Assembly: GCA_034178705.1 (NCBI GenBank)
Contig: JAXFQY010000048.1
Span: forward strand, 1-64,000
Reading direction: 5' to 3'
Origin: RUG12395 sp034178705
GTDB lineage: Bacteria; Bacillota; Clostridia; Oscillospirales; CAG-272
Length of the DNA stretch: 64,000 nucleotides
The position numbers and the translations under genes were made by a program. Shown here in pieces: positions 1 through 7,686 of this stretch. The notes under the pieces were generated by a model, which had not been told where the DNA came from, searched no databases, and saw only the letters and a list, made by a program, of their open reading frames with translations. Each line of letters opens with the position of its first letter. Positions within the stretch are counted from its first letter, which is position 1.

Positions 1-210
1 CTTCCAATCACAGATGTAAACATCGCCTTTTCGGATATGTTTCCGATAGATTTGAACTCTTTTTACCTCATATTGCAACACAAGCACAGGAAAATGAATC
101 CCTGTGCTTTCTTGTTGCCCGTTTCAGGAGAGAGCCACTTAATTTTTTGATAGGAATAGAGGGAACTTCATTACCAACAACGAAAGAGAGAATCCGTTGT
201 CAAGATATCG
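1..210. other. left-edge region without a confident gene
   Basis: No gene can be called here with confidence. A 9-bp inverted repeat (82-90 with 101-109) forms a hairpin. On the minus strand a frame open from 123 to the window edge contains the residues IRKGDVYICDW. That faintly recalls the start of PemK/MazF-type toxins (RGDIYY-ADL), but no ATG or ribosome binding site supports it and it runs off the edge after few residues. The lipoprotein gene that follows on the minus strand ends at 264 and has its own terminator. Confidence 0.25.
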
Positions 211-213
211 AAA

Positions 214-250
214 AAACCGGGAAAAACCTTTTACGGTTTTTCCCGGCTTT
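214..250 (-). terminator. rho-independent terminator of the lipoprotein gene
   Basis: A perfect 12-bp stem (217-228 with 235-246) with a 6-nt loop is followed on the minus strand by a run of six T. It lies 14 bp after the stop of the solute-binding protein gene. Confidence 0.85.
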
Positions 251-263
251 CGCATAGAATTCA

Positions 264-1742
264 TTAATTGTTCTGATTAGTATAGCTTTCGTTAAGATTA
301 GACAGCTCCTTGTTGGCTTTGCTGAGAAATGCATTATAGAATTTTGTCAGGGTTACATTACCGGTGCCTACATAAAGTTTCGGAATAGCGTCCTTATAAG
401 TTCCGATATTGTAATAAATACCGACATCATAAACGCGCGATGCAAAGATAATATCCAGCATCTCCCCACTTTCCTCGTCACGGAAATGACTTCCGACCAA
501 CGTCTTTGTATAGTAAGCCGGTGTCATCTGCTCTTTTCCGGTATAGGCCAAATATTCCAGCACACTTGCGGTAATCTCTTCGCTTTCAAAGAATGCCGGA
601 ACACAGAGGAACTGGCTATGGAAGGAGCTGATCAGATGACCGTAATCGGACTGAGTCTCATCATACTTCGGATAAGGAAGAATTCCGAAATCGACTTCGG
701 AGTCGCGGTGCTTCGGAACGGTCGTAAACAGGGTCATATAAAACATAGCCCGGTTTTCATCAAACATGGCAAGCCGCATCGGATCCCAATCGCTTGATGA
801 GGTTCCGACCTGATAATTAAAGACATGGCGGGTATCTTTTGCCAGCTCAATATAATCATCATACATCGCAACAACACGCTCGTTGTATAATGTCAGAACG
901 ATATTGCTGTCCTCATCGATCGAACAAATGCGCTCCCTGCCGGAGGCAAGAAACTGAAGCATCGAATCGTTCCAGGTGAGAAGGCCATATTTGTCATTCC
1001 GGTCAAAAACATCGTTTCCGTCGATATCGTTAGAAACCTCGCGGATCATCTCGGACATTTTTTCAAAGGTCCACGCATCGTTTTTAACAAGCGTATAAGG
1101 ATCCTCAATTGCTTTTGCAAGGGACTTGTTGAAAAGAATGCAGTGTGTAACCTGATTATCCGTTAAACTGATATCGCCGGTGGTATAAAACATTCTTCCG
1201 TGAATTGTCATATCTTCATTGGCACGCTGGTCCCACCATTCGTTTTGAAGATTCAGTCCCTCAATGGAATTGAGATCGGTGAGAACATTGCTCCTGGCAA
1301 GCTGTGCAACATCGTAGGTACCGATCATTGCGGCATCATATGTTGTATCTCCGGTCCGGTAAACCTGCATAAGTCTGTTGTAACCCGGACCGCCCCCTTT
1401 TGTTGAATTGAATTTCAGCTCCGCAATGTCAACGATGGAAATATCATACTTTTCCGAAGTCCTGAGCAGCCAACGGTAACGCTCGGAGCCAACAACATCC
1501 TCTGCCTCCTCTGATGCTTCAAAATCATTCATGTTTTCCATATTTCCGGTAACAAGGATCGAAAACTCATATCCGTCAAAAGTCTTGTCATTGAAGGGAT
1601 ACTCGGTAGACTGCGCAGGAGCAACTGTGGTGTCGGTATTACCGACAGGAGTTGTAGCAGGAGATGGATTCGTGCTTTCGCAGGCAGCGAAGACAGGCAG
1701 CGCCATAAGCAGGGCAAGACAAGCTGCAAGTGCTTTCTTCAT
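264..1742 (-). CDS. extracellular solute-binding lipoprotein (ABC type)
   Basis: A 492-residue protein with a lipoprotein signal peptide: KK at the N-terminus, a hydrophobic core, and Cys21 in the context VFAAC. A Thr/Pro/Ser-rich tether of about 25 residues follows. The rest is the size of a family-1 type sugar-binding protein and contains blocks typical of them, such as a WTFEKMSEMIREVS-like helix. The start is supported by AAGGAG 9 nt upstream. The gene lies 53 bp behind the DUF5107/TPR gene and is probably cotranscribed with it. No permease or ATPase gene is nearby, so partners must be encoded elsewhere or the protein works as an orphan receptor. Its ligand is unknown; an oligosaccharide is inferred from context only. 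Confidence 0.75.
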   Translation of the reverse strand: MKKALAACLALLMALPVFAACESTNPSPATTPVGNTDTTVAPAQSTEYPFNDKTFDGYEFSILVTGNMENMNDFEASEEAEDVVGSERYRWLLRTSEKYDISIVDIAELKFNSTKGGGPGYNRLMQVYRTGDTTYDAAMIGTYDVAQLARSNVLTDLNSIEGLNLQNEWWDQRANEDMTIHGRMFYTTGDISLTDNQVTHCILFNKSLAKAIEDPYTLVKNDAWTFEKMSEMIREVSNDIDGNDVFDRNDKYGLLTWNDSMLQFLASGRERICSIDEDSNIVLTLYNERVVAMYDDYIELAKDTRHVFNYQVGTSSSDWDPMRLAMFDENRAMFYMTLFTTVPKHRDSEVDFGILPYPKYDETQSDYGHLISSFHSQFLCVPAFFESEEITASVLEYLAYTGKEQMTPAYYTKTLVGSHFRDEESGEMLDIIFASRVYDVGIYYNIGTYKDAIPKLYVGTGNVTLTKFYNAFLSKANKELSNLNESYTNQNN

Positions 1743-1795
1743 GATATATCTCTCCTTTTAATAAATATTATTGCAGATTTTTGACAGAAACCGGA

Positions 1796-4700
1796 TCAAA
1801 GAAGCTCTGTGGTGCCGTTTATCACAGTATCGCAAAAAACGATCAGTCGGTTATAATAGGCATCCCGCATCTCACGCGCATCATCCAGATAGGAGATAAA
1901 AAACGGAGTTGTGGAGAAATAGCCGCTGTCCGTTCTTGCTTTGTTCCTTTCGCACTCAGCACGGAAGGAGCGGGCAAGCGCAATTCCCTCCTCGGGTCTC
2001 CCCAGACGAATTTTGGAGAGCGCCTGATAAACCGGAAGTTCGGGAAGATGCATGTTGGAGAAAAAGTCTACATAAATCCCTTCGATATATGAGAAAATTT
2101 TTGCGGCGTCATCCGGTCTGCCAAGTTTAATGAGACACATCGCCTCACGATACTGTGAGGGGACAAGCGGGTCGACATGCCACAGACCTGCACCGAGATT
2201 TTCGGGAATGGTTTGAGCGGTTCTGACCTCGTCAAGCGCACGGCTCCATTCCCCCTCCTGATAGTAACGAACCCCGAGTCCGAGGTGGGCGTTGATGTGT
2301 TGCTTTGCAACAATCGTTTCACCGCCCTCACAAGGAATAAAGGTGTGATTATTCAGAATCCAAAGTGCCTTCTCATAATCCCCTGCACGGATCGCAGCGG
2401 CAGCCCACTCCGTGCAGACATCATCACGGGCAGTGGCAACATCCTTGACATAGCAGCCGATGATCTCTTCGGTACGTTTGGCATCATACGAAATGTGATT
2501 CAGGAGATAGGCTTTTTCATAGATCAGCTGATCGCAATCGGGTGCAAGAGAGATGGCACGGTCAAGGTCGCGGAGCGCGTCATCATGGCGTCCAACCTTC
2601 CAGTAGTAAACGGCGCGGCAACGTGCGGCATCATAACCCGGAAGATCCTTCCAAAGCTGGAAAGCATCCTCGTAGCGGCGATGGGCGAATTCAAGGCATC
2701 CGAGGAGATATTTGGCAAAATCATCTTTTTGTTCACGCAGAAGTTCTCTCTCCTCAGGGCGGAACGGGAAGGTGCGGTGTTTGGGATCGGCAAGCTCCGG
2801 TTTTCCGATCCAATAGGCAACCGTCGGTGCGACAGCCGTAGTACGGTATGTAACAAGATCCGACAAAAGCTCCTTTGCTTCCGCTTCAAAGCCGCAAGTC
2901 TTCAGATCTACCGCGAGGTCAAGACAGGTCTGGCTCGGGTCGGAAGAAAGCTTGGAAAAGAAGTCCTTTTCATTGGACATGCCGATCATAACAGCGGCAT
3001 AGCGTGCAAGGTGATTCAGCGGATCCACGGCAAGAATGCCTTCGACTCTGCGTCGTGCTGCTGCCTTCTCCCCGAGGCGGTATTGGCAAAGCGCTGCAAT
3101 CGGTCCTGCAACACAATTTTCAGCATTTCGGGTCAACGCGGTTTCCGCACAGAAAAGGCCGTTAGCATAATCACCGCGCTTGGTTCCGATACGGGCGGCC
3201 TCCGTCATGCCGGCAGAAACAAAATCGTCGCTCCACGCAGCTTTACGGAAATAATGCTCCGCCTCATGATCCTTTCCGAGATAGCGCTTTGCAAGTCCAA
3301 GCAGATAGTAGGCTCTGCCGCTTTGATGCTCCGTATTGAGCCGGTTCATCTTATCAACAGCTTTCGTGAGAAGCTCCTCAGCAAGTTCAAAGTTCCCGTC
3401 ATTGATTGCACATTCGCCGAGCGTCTCATACCCCGGTGCAAACTCAGGGTCCAGATCAATCGCACGCTCAAAATACTTCCGGGGATCGGCATTCGGATCA
3501 CGGAACTGCATCAAATGAATTCCGGAGAGCCAGCATTGATATGCGCTTATCTCCTCGTTCGGCATCGGAACCTCCGGGAAAAACGGCGGGAGCGGATTTT
3601 TCTCGCGGTTCTTTTTCTGATAGCAAAGAACGTCTTCGACTGAAATAATATACTCGGAAAGATCACATTCCGGTATCTCGAATGCGGCAACCTCCCCCGG
3701 CTCAAGCGTAACCTTTTTGGAAAGAAGCGTTTTTGTCCCGACCGTCAGCGTTAACTTCGCATTCTTGATTTTTTCGGTCGTCTGGAGCTTCACGCAGCCG
3801 CCTGAAACGTGAACCGCACCCTTCAATGTAGCATACGTCGGAACGCCGATCCTGGAAATCGGGAACCAGTACTGAGAGAAATTCTTTGTTTCGTACGCTT
3901 CAAGCCAGGAAAAGTCCGGCTGATTATTGGAGTAGGAGCCTGCCATGAGCTCAGCATACGCTCCGTCAGAATCGGTCAGGGCGCGCTCCCAGGAACGGGA
4001 AAGCTGATTATACGCCCAGGTAAACATTTTTTTACCGGTCGAGGTATGATGATCGGATATATGAACAACGCCGCACTGTTTGCCGTTGTCATAGCCACCA
4101 AAAAAGTCATAATCGGAATCGGCAGAAAAATAGGAAGTGGAATATTTCGTATTGAAATGCTTACGGATATCAACCCCGCCGTCATCATACCGGAAACCGT
4201 TGAACATTCCGTGCGCAATCGGGTAGGTTGTATGGCTTCTTCTGTAATGGAAATTCACATAATCGACATCCGGCGGGAAAAAGATCTCATAGTCAGGATT
4301 GACCGGAACCGCGGTATTTTCCCACCAGAGGAAGGAACGGCGCATCGGCGTGCGGTTGGAAAGCTTCATTCTGGTTTCAAAATATGCTTTTCCGGGTTCC
4401 AGATGAATTCCGACCATTCCCTTCATCCGATCAATCGGGTCATGCTCCGAAAGCCATACGGTATAACCGGCACCGTCACGGACGATCTCACTGTCGACCG
4501 GCATGAAGGTGGAGGGACGGTGATGATATGGCCAGTTAAACTCAACTCCGCCGGAAATCCAGGACCCGAGTGCGCCGATAAGAGCCGGCTTGATCACATG
4601 CTGCCGGTAGAAAAAGTCATAGCCGGTCCGCTTGTCCTTTGCGCTGAATATTCTGCCGCCGAGCTCGGGGAGAATGATCAGCTCAAGATACTCATTCTCA

Positions 4701-4891
4701 AGCCTGATCGCCTCATAGGAGCGATCGACTTTTTCCTTCTCTCTTGTTTTGATGACAACCTTGTTCGGATAAGGATTTCCGGAGGAACGCTGATGAACGC
4801 GGTTTTCGGCAAACATCGGCAGTTCTTCGCAGGGGGCTTCAGGATAAGTCGGAATGACAATTGTCTCCCGCTGTGCAATAACATTCGGCAT
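1796..4891 (-). CDS. DUF5107 domain protein with C-terminal TPR repeats
   Basis: About 1031 residues. The N-terminal third, roughly residues 50-390, matches the DUF5107 pattern: an ELGGRIFSAKDK motif early, then GGVEFNWPYHH and a long run rich in aromatic residues. The fold is expected to resemble galactose mutarotase-like beta-sandwiches. From about residue 470 the protein is tandem TPR-like helix pairs (for example FAPGYETLGECAINDGNFEL), ending in a region also built of helical repeats. There is no signal peptide, so it should be cytoplasmic. The start at 4891 is preferred to the in-frame ATG at 4903, because that ATG is part of the GGAG ribosome binding site. Genes of this family usually sit in sugar-utilisation loci; the biochemical activity is not established. 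A divergent regulator lies upstream and a solute-binding protein downstream. Confidence 0.8.
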   Translation of the reverse strand: MPNVIAQRETIVIPTYPEAPCEELPMFAENRVHQRSSGNPYPNKVVIKTREKEKVDRSYEAIRLENEYLELIILPELGGRIFSAKDKRTGYDFFYRQHVIKPALIGALGSWISGGVEFNWPYHHRPSTFMPVDSEIVRDGAGYTVWLSEHDPIDRMKGMVGIHLEPGKAYFETRMKLSNRTPMRRSFLWWENTAVPVNPDYEIFFPPDVDYVNFHYRRSHTTYPIAHGMFNGFRYDDGGVDIRKHFNTKYSTSYFSADSDYDFFGGYDNGKQCGVVHISDHHTSTGKKMFTWAYNQLSRSWERALTDSDGAYAELMAGSYSNNQPDFSWLEAYETKNFSQYWFPISRIGVPTYATLKGAVHVSGGCVKLQTTEKIKNAKLTLTVGTKTLLSKKVTLEPGEVAAFEIPECDLSEYIISVEDVLCYQKKNREKNPLPPFFPEVPMPNEEISAYQCWLSGIHLMQFRDPNADPRKYFERAIDLDPEFAPGYETLGECAINDGNFELAEELLTKAVDKMNRLNTEHQSGRAYYLLGLAKRYLGKDHEAEHYFRKAAWSDDFVSAGMTEAARIGTKRGDYANGLFCAETALTRNAENCVAGPIAALCQYRLGEKAAARRRVEGILAVDPLNHLARYAAVMIGMSNEKDFFSKLSSDPSQTCLDLAVDLKTCGFEAEAKELLSDLVTYRTTAVAPTVAYWIGKPELADPKHRTFPFRPEERELLREQKDDFAKYLLGCLEFAHRRYEDAFQLWKDLPGYDAARCRAVYYWKVGRHDDALRDLDRAISLAPDCDQLIYEKAYLLNHISYDAKRTEEIIGCYVKDVATARDDVCTEWAAAAIRAGDYEKALWILNNHTFIPCEGGETIVAKQHINAHLGLGVRYYQEGEWSRALDEVRTAQTIPENLGAGLWHVDPLVPSQYREAMCLIKLGRPDDAAKIFSYIEGIYVDFFSNMHLPELPVYQALSKIRLGRPEEGIALARSFRAECERNKARTDSGYFSTTPFFISYLDDAREMRDAYYNRLIVFCDTVINGTTELL

Positions 4892-4929
4892 AGATAACTC
4901 CATGAAAAAAGATTGGTAATTTCAAAATT

Positions 4930-4958
4930 ATTCTAACAATATTTCAGAAAAGTGTCAA
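4930..4958 (-). promoter_or_regulatory. sigma-A promoter for the DUF5107 gene
   Basis: On the minus strand TTGACA (4953-4958) and TAGAAT (4930-4935) are separated by 17 bp, about 40 bp upstream of the start codon. Confidence 0.75.
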
Positions 4959-5008
4959 CACCAAAATCTTCGTAAAAAATACCCCCGAATTTTCCGTGAA
5001 TTGAAAAC

Positions 5009-5037
5009 TTGACTTTTTCCCCATCGAATGCTATAAA
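5009..5037 (+). promoter_or_regulatory. sigma-A promoter for the divergent regulator
   Basis: TTGACT (5009-5014) and TATAAA (5032-5037) with a 17-bp spacer. Transcription should start around 5044, leaving a leader of only about 14 nt before the ATG at 5058. The two divergent promoters lie 50 bp apart, a convenient layout for one operator controlling both. Confidence 0.7.
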
Positions 5038-5057
5038 TAATATGTATGGAGGAAACC

Positions 5058-6212
5058 ATGAACATATATGTTTATACCGATCCGGAATACCGTGGCTCTC
5101 TCTGGTCCGCACAAACCTATCGCGCAATCTGTGAAGAAGCAGCAAAAAAGAAATACTCTGTCCGTCTGATAGAGTGTGAGGATTTGGATACCTTTGATTT
5201 TGACACCTTCTTTTCCGCAGAAAAAAGAAAAATCGTACTGTGTCTTACAACCTCAGTCGGGAATACCGGGAAAATGATTGCCAGCTTCCGCCGACACGGA
5301 ATTCATGTTCTCTTGGTCAATCATCAGTCCCACCGAGCCTCAGTCGGATGTTCCAATCTGATTGTCGATTATGAAGACGGCATGCGCAGGATAGTCTCCT
5401 ACCTTACTTCCTGCGGAAAAACAAGACCCGCACTTTACGGAATCAACCGGAATTCCGCAACGGACATGATCAAGGCAAACTATTTCAACACCTACGGAAG
5501 CTCTGCTGTTTTTTATAATGACGCAGGTCTGTCCCAGTGCTTTTCCGGACTTATTGAGGTGCTGGAAAATTACGATTCCTTTGTCTGTGCCAACGATATC
5601 GTAGCCTATTCCCTAATACGAATGCTGAAGCAGCTCGGGCGAGAAGTTCCCCGCGACTTTTTTGTTGTATCCTTCGGGGATTCCCTTCTTTCCCAAATCG
5701 GTTCTCCCTCTCTCACAACGGTTGCCGTAGACCATGAGGAAATCGGACGTCAGGCAATCTGTGCCTACTCCTATCTTTATCGTGCCGGTGAAAACATCTA
5801 TATGTCCGCGAAGGTTGCATCCACCCTCAGGGTGCGGGCATCAACCGCCATGCTGCAGCCATCCGCCGGCGCCGATTTCGGTCCGCTGGTATGTCAGACG
5901 CCAGACCCCGGCGTGAACTTCTACAACGACGAGGAATCAAGACGGATTCTCGGGATCGAACAGATGCTCACTAAATGCGACCGAATCGATCTGCAAATCA
6001 TCATTGGTCTGCTACGCTCGGTTCCGTACGGAAGAATTGCTTCCGAGCTTTTCGTCTCAGAGAATGTCGTTTTTTACCGAATCAAGCGTCTGATAAAAAG
6101 CGCAGGGGTAGACAATAAAGAACAGCTGATCCTTCTGCTGCGTGATTATCTGTTTCCGGATGCTATTGCAGAATTTATCGAGAATGAAAACAAGCAACAC
6201 AAAGGAAAGTGA
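5058..6212 (+). CDS. transcriptional regulator: sugar-binding fold plus C-terminal LuxR-like HTH
   Basis: A 384-residue protein. Residues 1-260 resemble the periplasmic-binding-protein-like effector domain of LacI/GalR regulators (N-terminal beta strand MNIYVYTDP, FVCANDIVAYSLIRML and FVVSFGDSLLSQIGSPSLTTV blocks). The usual LacI N-terminal helix-turn-helix is absent. Instead residues about 310-363 look like a LuxR/GerE DNA-binding domain (RIASELFVSENVVFYRIKRL, then AGV and a final helix). The start at 5058 is chosen because the upstream in-frame ATG at 5046 overlaps GGAGG (5048-5052), 5 nt before 5058. It is divergent from the DUF5107 gene and probably controls it in response to a sugar. The DNA-binding assignment is from pattern; the ligand is unknown. 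Confidence 0.7.
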   Translation: MNIYVYTDPEYRGSLWSAQTYRAICEEAAKKKYSVRLIECEDLDTFDFDTFFSAEKRKIVLCLTTSVGNTGKMIASFRRHGIHVLLVNHQSHRASVGCSNLIVDYEDGMRRIVSYLTSCGKTRPALYGINRNSATDMIKANYFNTYGSSAVFYNDAGLSQCFSGLIEVLENYDSFVCANDIVAYSLIRMLKQLGREVPRDFFVVSFGDSLLSQIGSPSLTTVAVDHEEIGRQAICAYSYLYRAGENIYMSAKVASTLRVRASTAMLQPSAGADFGPLVCQTPDPGVNFYNDEESRRILGIEQMLTKCDRIDLQIIIGLLRSVPYGRIASELFVSENVVFYRIKRLIKSAGVDNKEQLILLLRDYLFPDAIAEFIENENKQHKGK

Positions 6213-6263
6213 TTCAGGCAAAAAGCAAACACGGATTTCTGATATACAGAGAAATATAGTAAA

Positions 6264-6298
6264 AAATACCGCAGACTCAAGCGAGTTCTGCGGTATTT
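6264..6298. terminator. bidirectional terminator
   Basis: A stem of about 15 bp with one bulge between the convergent regulator and DUF1015 genes. It is flanked by A-rich sequence on the left and a short T-rich stretch on the right. Confidence 0.7.
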
Positions 6299-6304
6299 CT
6301 CGTT

Positions 6305-7537
6305 TTAATAGGTAATTTTTCTTGCCTCAAGATAATATCGTTTGTCGCAGGCATTTCCCATGGAGAAGGTTTTCCGGGGCAACGCACCGTCAGCGGCAAC
6401 AGCCGGAAACAGGGTTTCCTTTTCCATCCGCGGGCAAAGGATCCCAACAGCATTGCAGACGGAAAGCCGCGCAAGCGTGTCCTCTCCGTGAATATAATCT
6501 ACCGTAACAGCTGAATTATGTGCGGAAAAATCATCAAGAAAAGCTGTAAGAGAAGCAAGGGGAAGAGCGCTGGAAAGCGGAATCGGAAGTTCTGCGCTTC
6601 GCCCGGAGGATATCGCGCTGAAGAGATGGACAGGACCGCCGATACCGTCGCAGCGATGACGTGCCGCCGCAAGAAGAGCATCAAGATCGGCACCGCAGAT
6701 CAAGCGGTGAATCGGCTCGAAGTCAAGAGCGGGGCTGTACAGATTAACAAGCTCAACAAGAGCGTAACGGGCAGGATGGACCGCTGCGGATTCTGCACCG
6801 ATCGTTTCCTTGAGCTCCTCATACCATGCGCGCGCAGCGGCAAGAGAATGATTGCCGTCCCCGACAGCAACGGTAAATTGACCGCCGCCCCCGGACGCAA
6901 GGGCATTGAGACGGTGCAGAAAAAAGTCTGCGCCGCGCCCGTCCGGCACCATTCCCCGGATATGACCTCCGCCCTGCATGAGATCGGTATCATAAACAAT
7001 GCGCATCGGACGATTGGAAAACTCCGGCTCAATTACGGTGCATTCAGGATCATTCAGCAAAAGCATTACATGCGGAAGCTCCAAATCGGCCCCCCGCCGG
7101 ACAGCGACCCGCGCCGGAATACGGGAAAGCACGGTTCCCTCTGTCGCGCGGACAGCAGGGGTGCTTCCCTGACGATAATCATAATACTCAAGATCGAGAG
7201 CACAAACGACCCCTCTCCGGATCCTACCGTCTGCCTGTGTCCGCTCAACAAACACAACGGTATTCCGATGTTCACGCAGAATGGTATCCTCATACTGCCG
7301 CATAGCTGCATGAATACGCGGAATACGTGCTTCCGCCTCGCCAAGATAGATTTCCGGCAGAATCATATCAAGCGTACTTGCTTTTCCTTTGGTCAGACGC
7401 TCGGTTTCCCTCCAGAAATCAAGCTCTCCTGTGTGCTGATCGCATGCGATAACCGGGTATGCAGCAAACTCCTCCTCTCGGTAGAACTCCGGAAGAAGAA
7501 TATCTGCAGATCTGAATATTTCATGATAACCGTCCAT
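6305..7537 (-). CDS. DUF1015 family protein
   Basis: A 410-residue cytoplasmic protein with the family's landmarks: an N-terminal ILLPE block, the ACDQHTGELDFW segment, an FVERTQADGRIRRGVVCALDLE stretch in the first half and VAVGDGNHSLAAARAWYEE in the middle. The family's function is not established; members often sit near amino-acid or serine metabolism genes. The start at 7537 is preferred because GGAGG lies 5 nt upstream, whereas the in-frame GTG at 7543 would overlap that site. The gene has its own promoter, is divergent from the ABC exporter and is convergent with the regulator. Length is normal for the family. Confidence 0.8.
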   Translation of the reverse strand: MDGYHEIFRSADILLPEFYREEEFAAYPVIACDQHTGELDFWRETERLTKGKASTLDMILPEIYLGEAEARIPRIHAAMRQYEDTILREHRNTVVFVERTQADGRIRRGVVCALDLEYYDYRQGSTPAVRATEGTVLSRIPARVAVRRGADLELPHVMLLLNDPECTVIEPEFSNRPMRIVYDTDLMQGGGHIRGMVPDGRGADFFLHRLNALASGGGGQFTVAVGDGNHSLAAARAWYEELKETIGAESAAVHPARYALVELVNLYSPALDFEPIHRLICGADLDALLAAARHRCDGIGGPVHLFSAISSGRSAELPIPLSSALPLASLTAFLDDFSAHNSAVTVDYIHGEDTLARLSVCNAVGILCPRMEKETLFPAVAADGALPRKTFSMGNACDKRYYLEARKITY

Positions 7538-7557
7538 ATACACCTCCGTCTGATATT

Positions 7558-7586
7558 ATTTTAGCATACCGCGGGTAAGTTTACAA
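7558..7586 (-). promoter_or_regulatory. sigma-A promoter for the DUF1015 gene
   Basis: On the minus strand TTGTAA (7581-7586) and TAAAAT (7558-7563) with a 17-bp spacer. Confidence 0.6.
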
Positions 7587-7629
7587 GTGAAACTTGTCCC
7601 TGCAAGGGGGAGAAAATGGCGATTTTATA

Positions 7630-7658
7630 TTGACCCCCTCCGCCCTACGTGGTATAAT
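7630..7658 (+). promoter_or_regulatory. sigma-A promoter for the ABC exporter
   Basis: TTGACC (7630-7635) and a perfect TATAAT (7653-7658) with a 17-bp spacer. It lies inside the longest open frame, so translation cannot begin at the ATG at 7594. Confidence 0.8.
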
Positions 7659-7686
7659 ATTAAAAAATAAAGTGGAAGGTATTGTT

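Noticed and set aside
2177..4897. Long plus-strand open frames antisense to the DUF5107 gene
   Set aside because: They lack ribosome binding sites and recognisable domains, and arise from the codon bias of the real gene on the other strand.
7594..7686. Upstream extension of the ABC exporter to the ATG at 7594
   Set aside because: A consensus promoter lies at 7630-7658 inside that extension and a ribosome binding site supports TTG at 7687.
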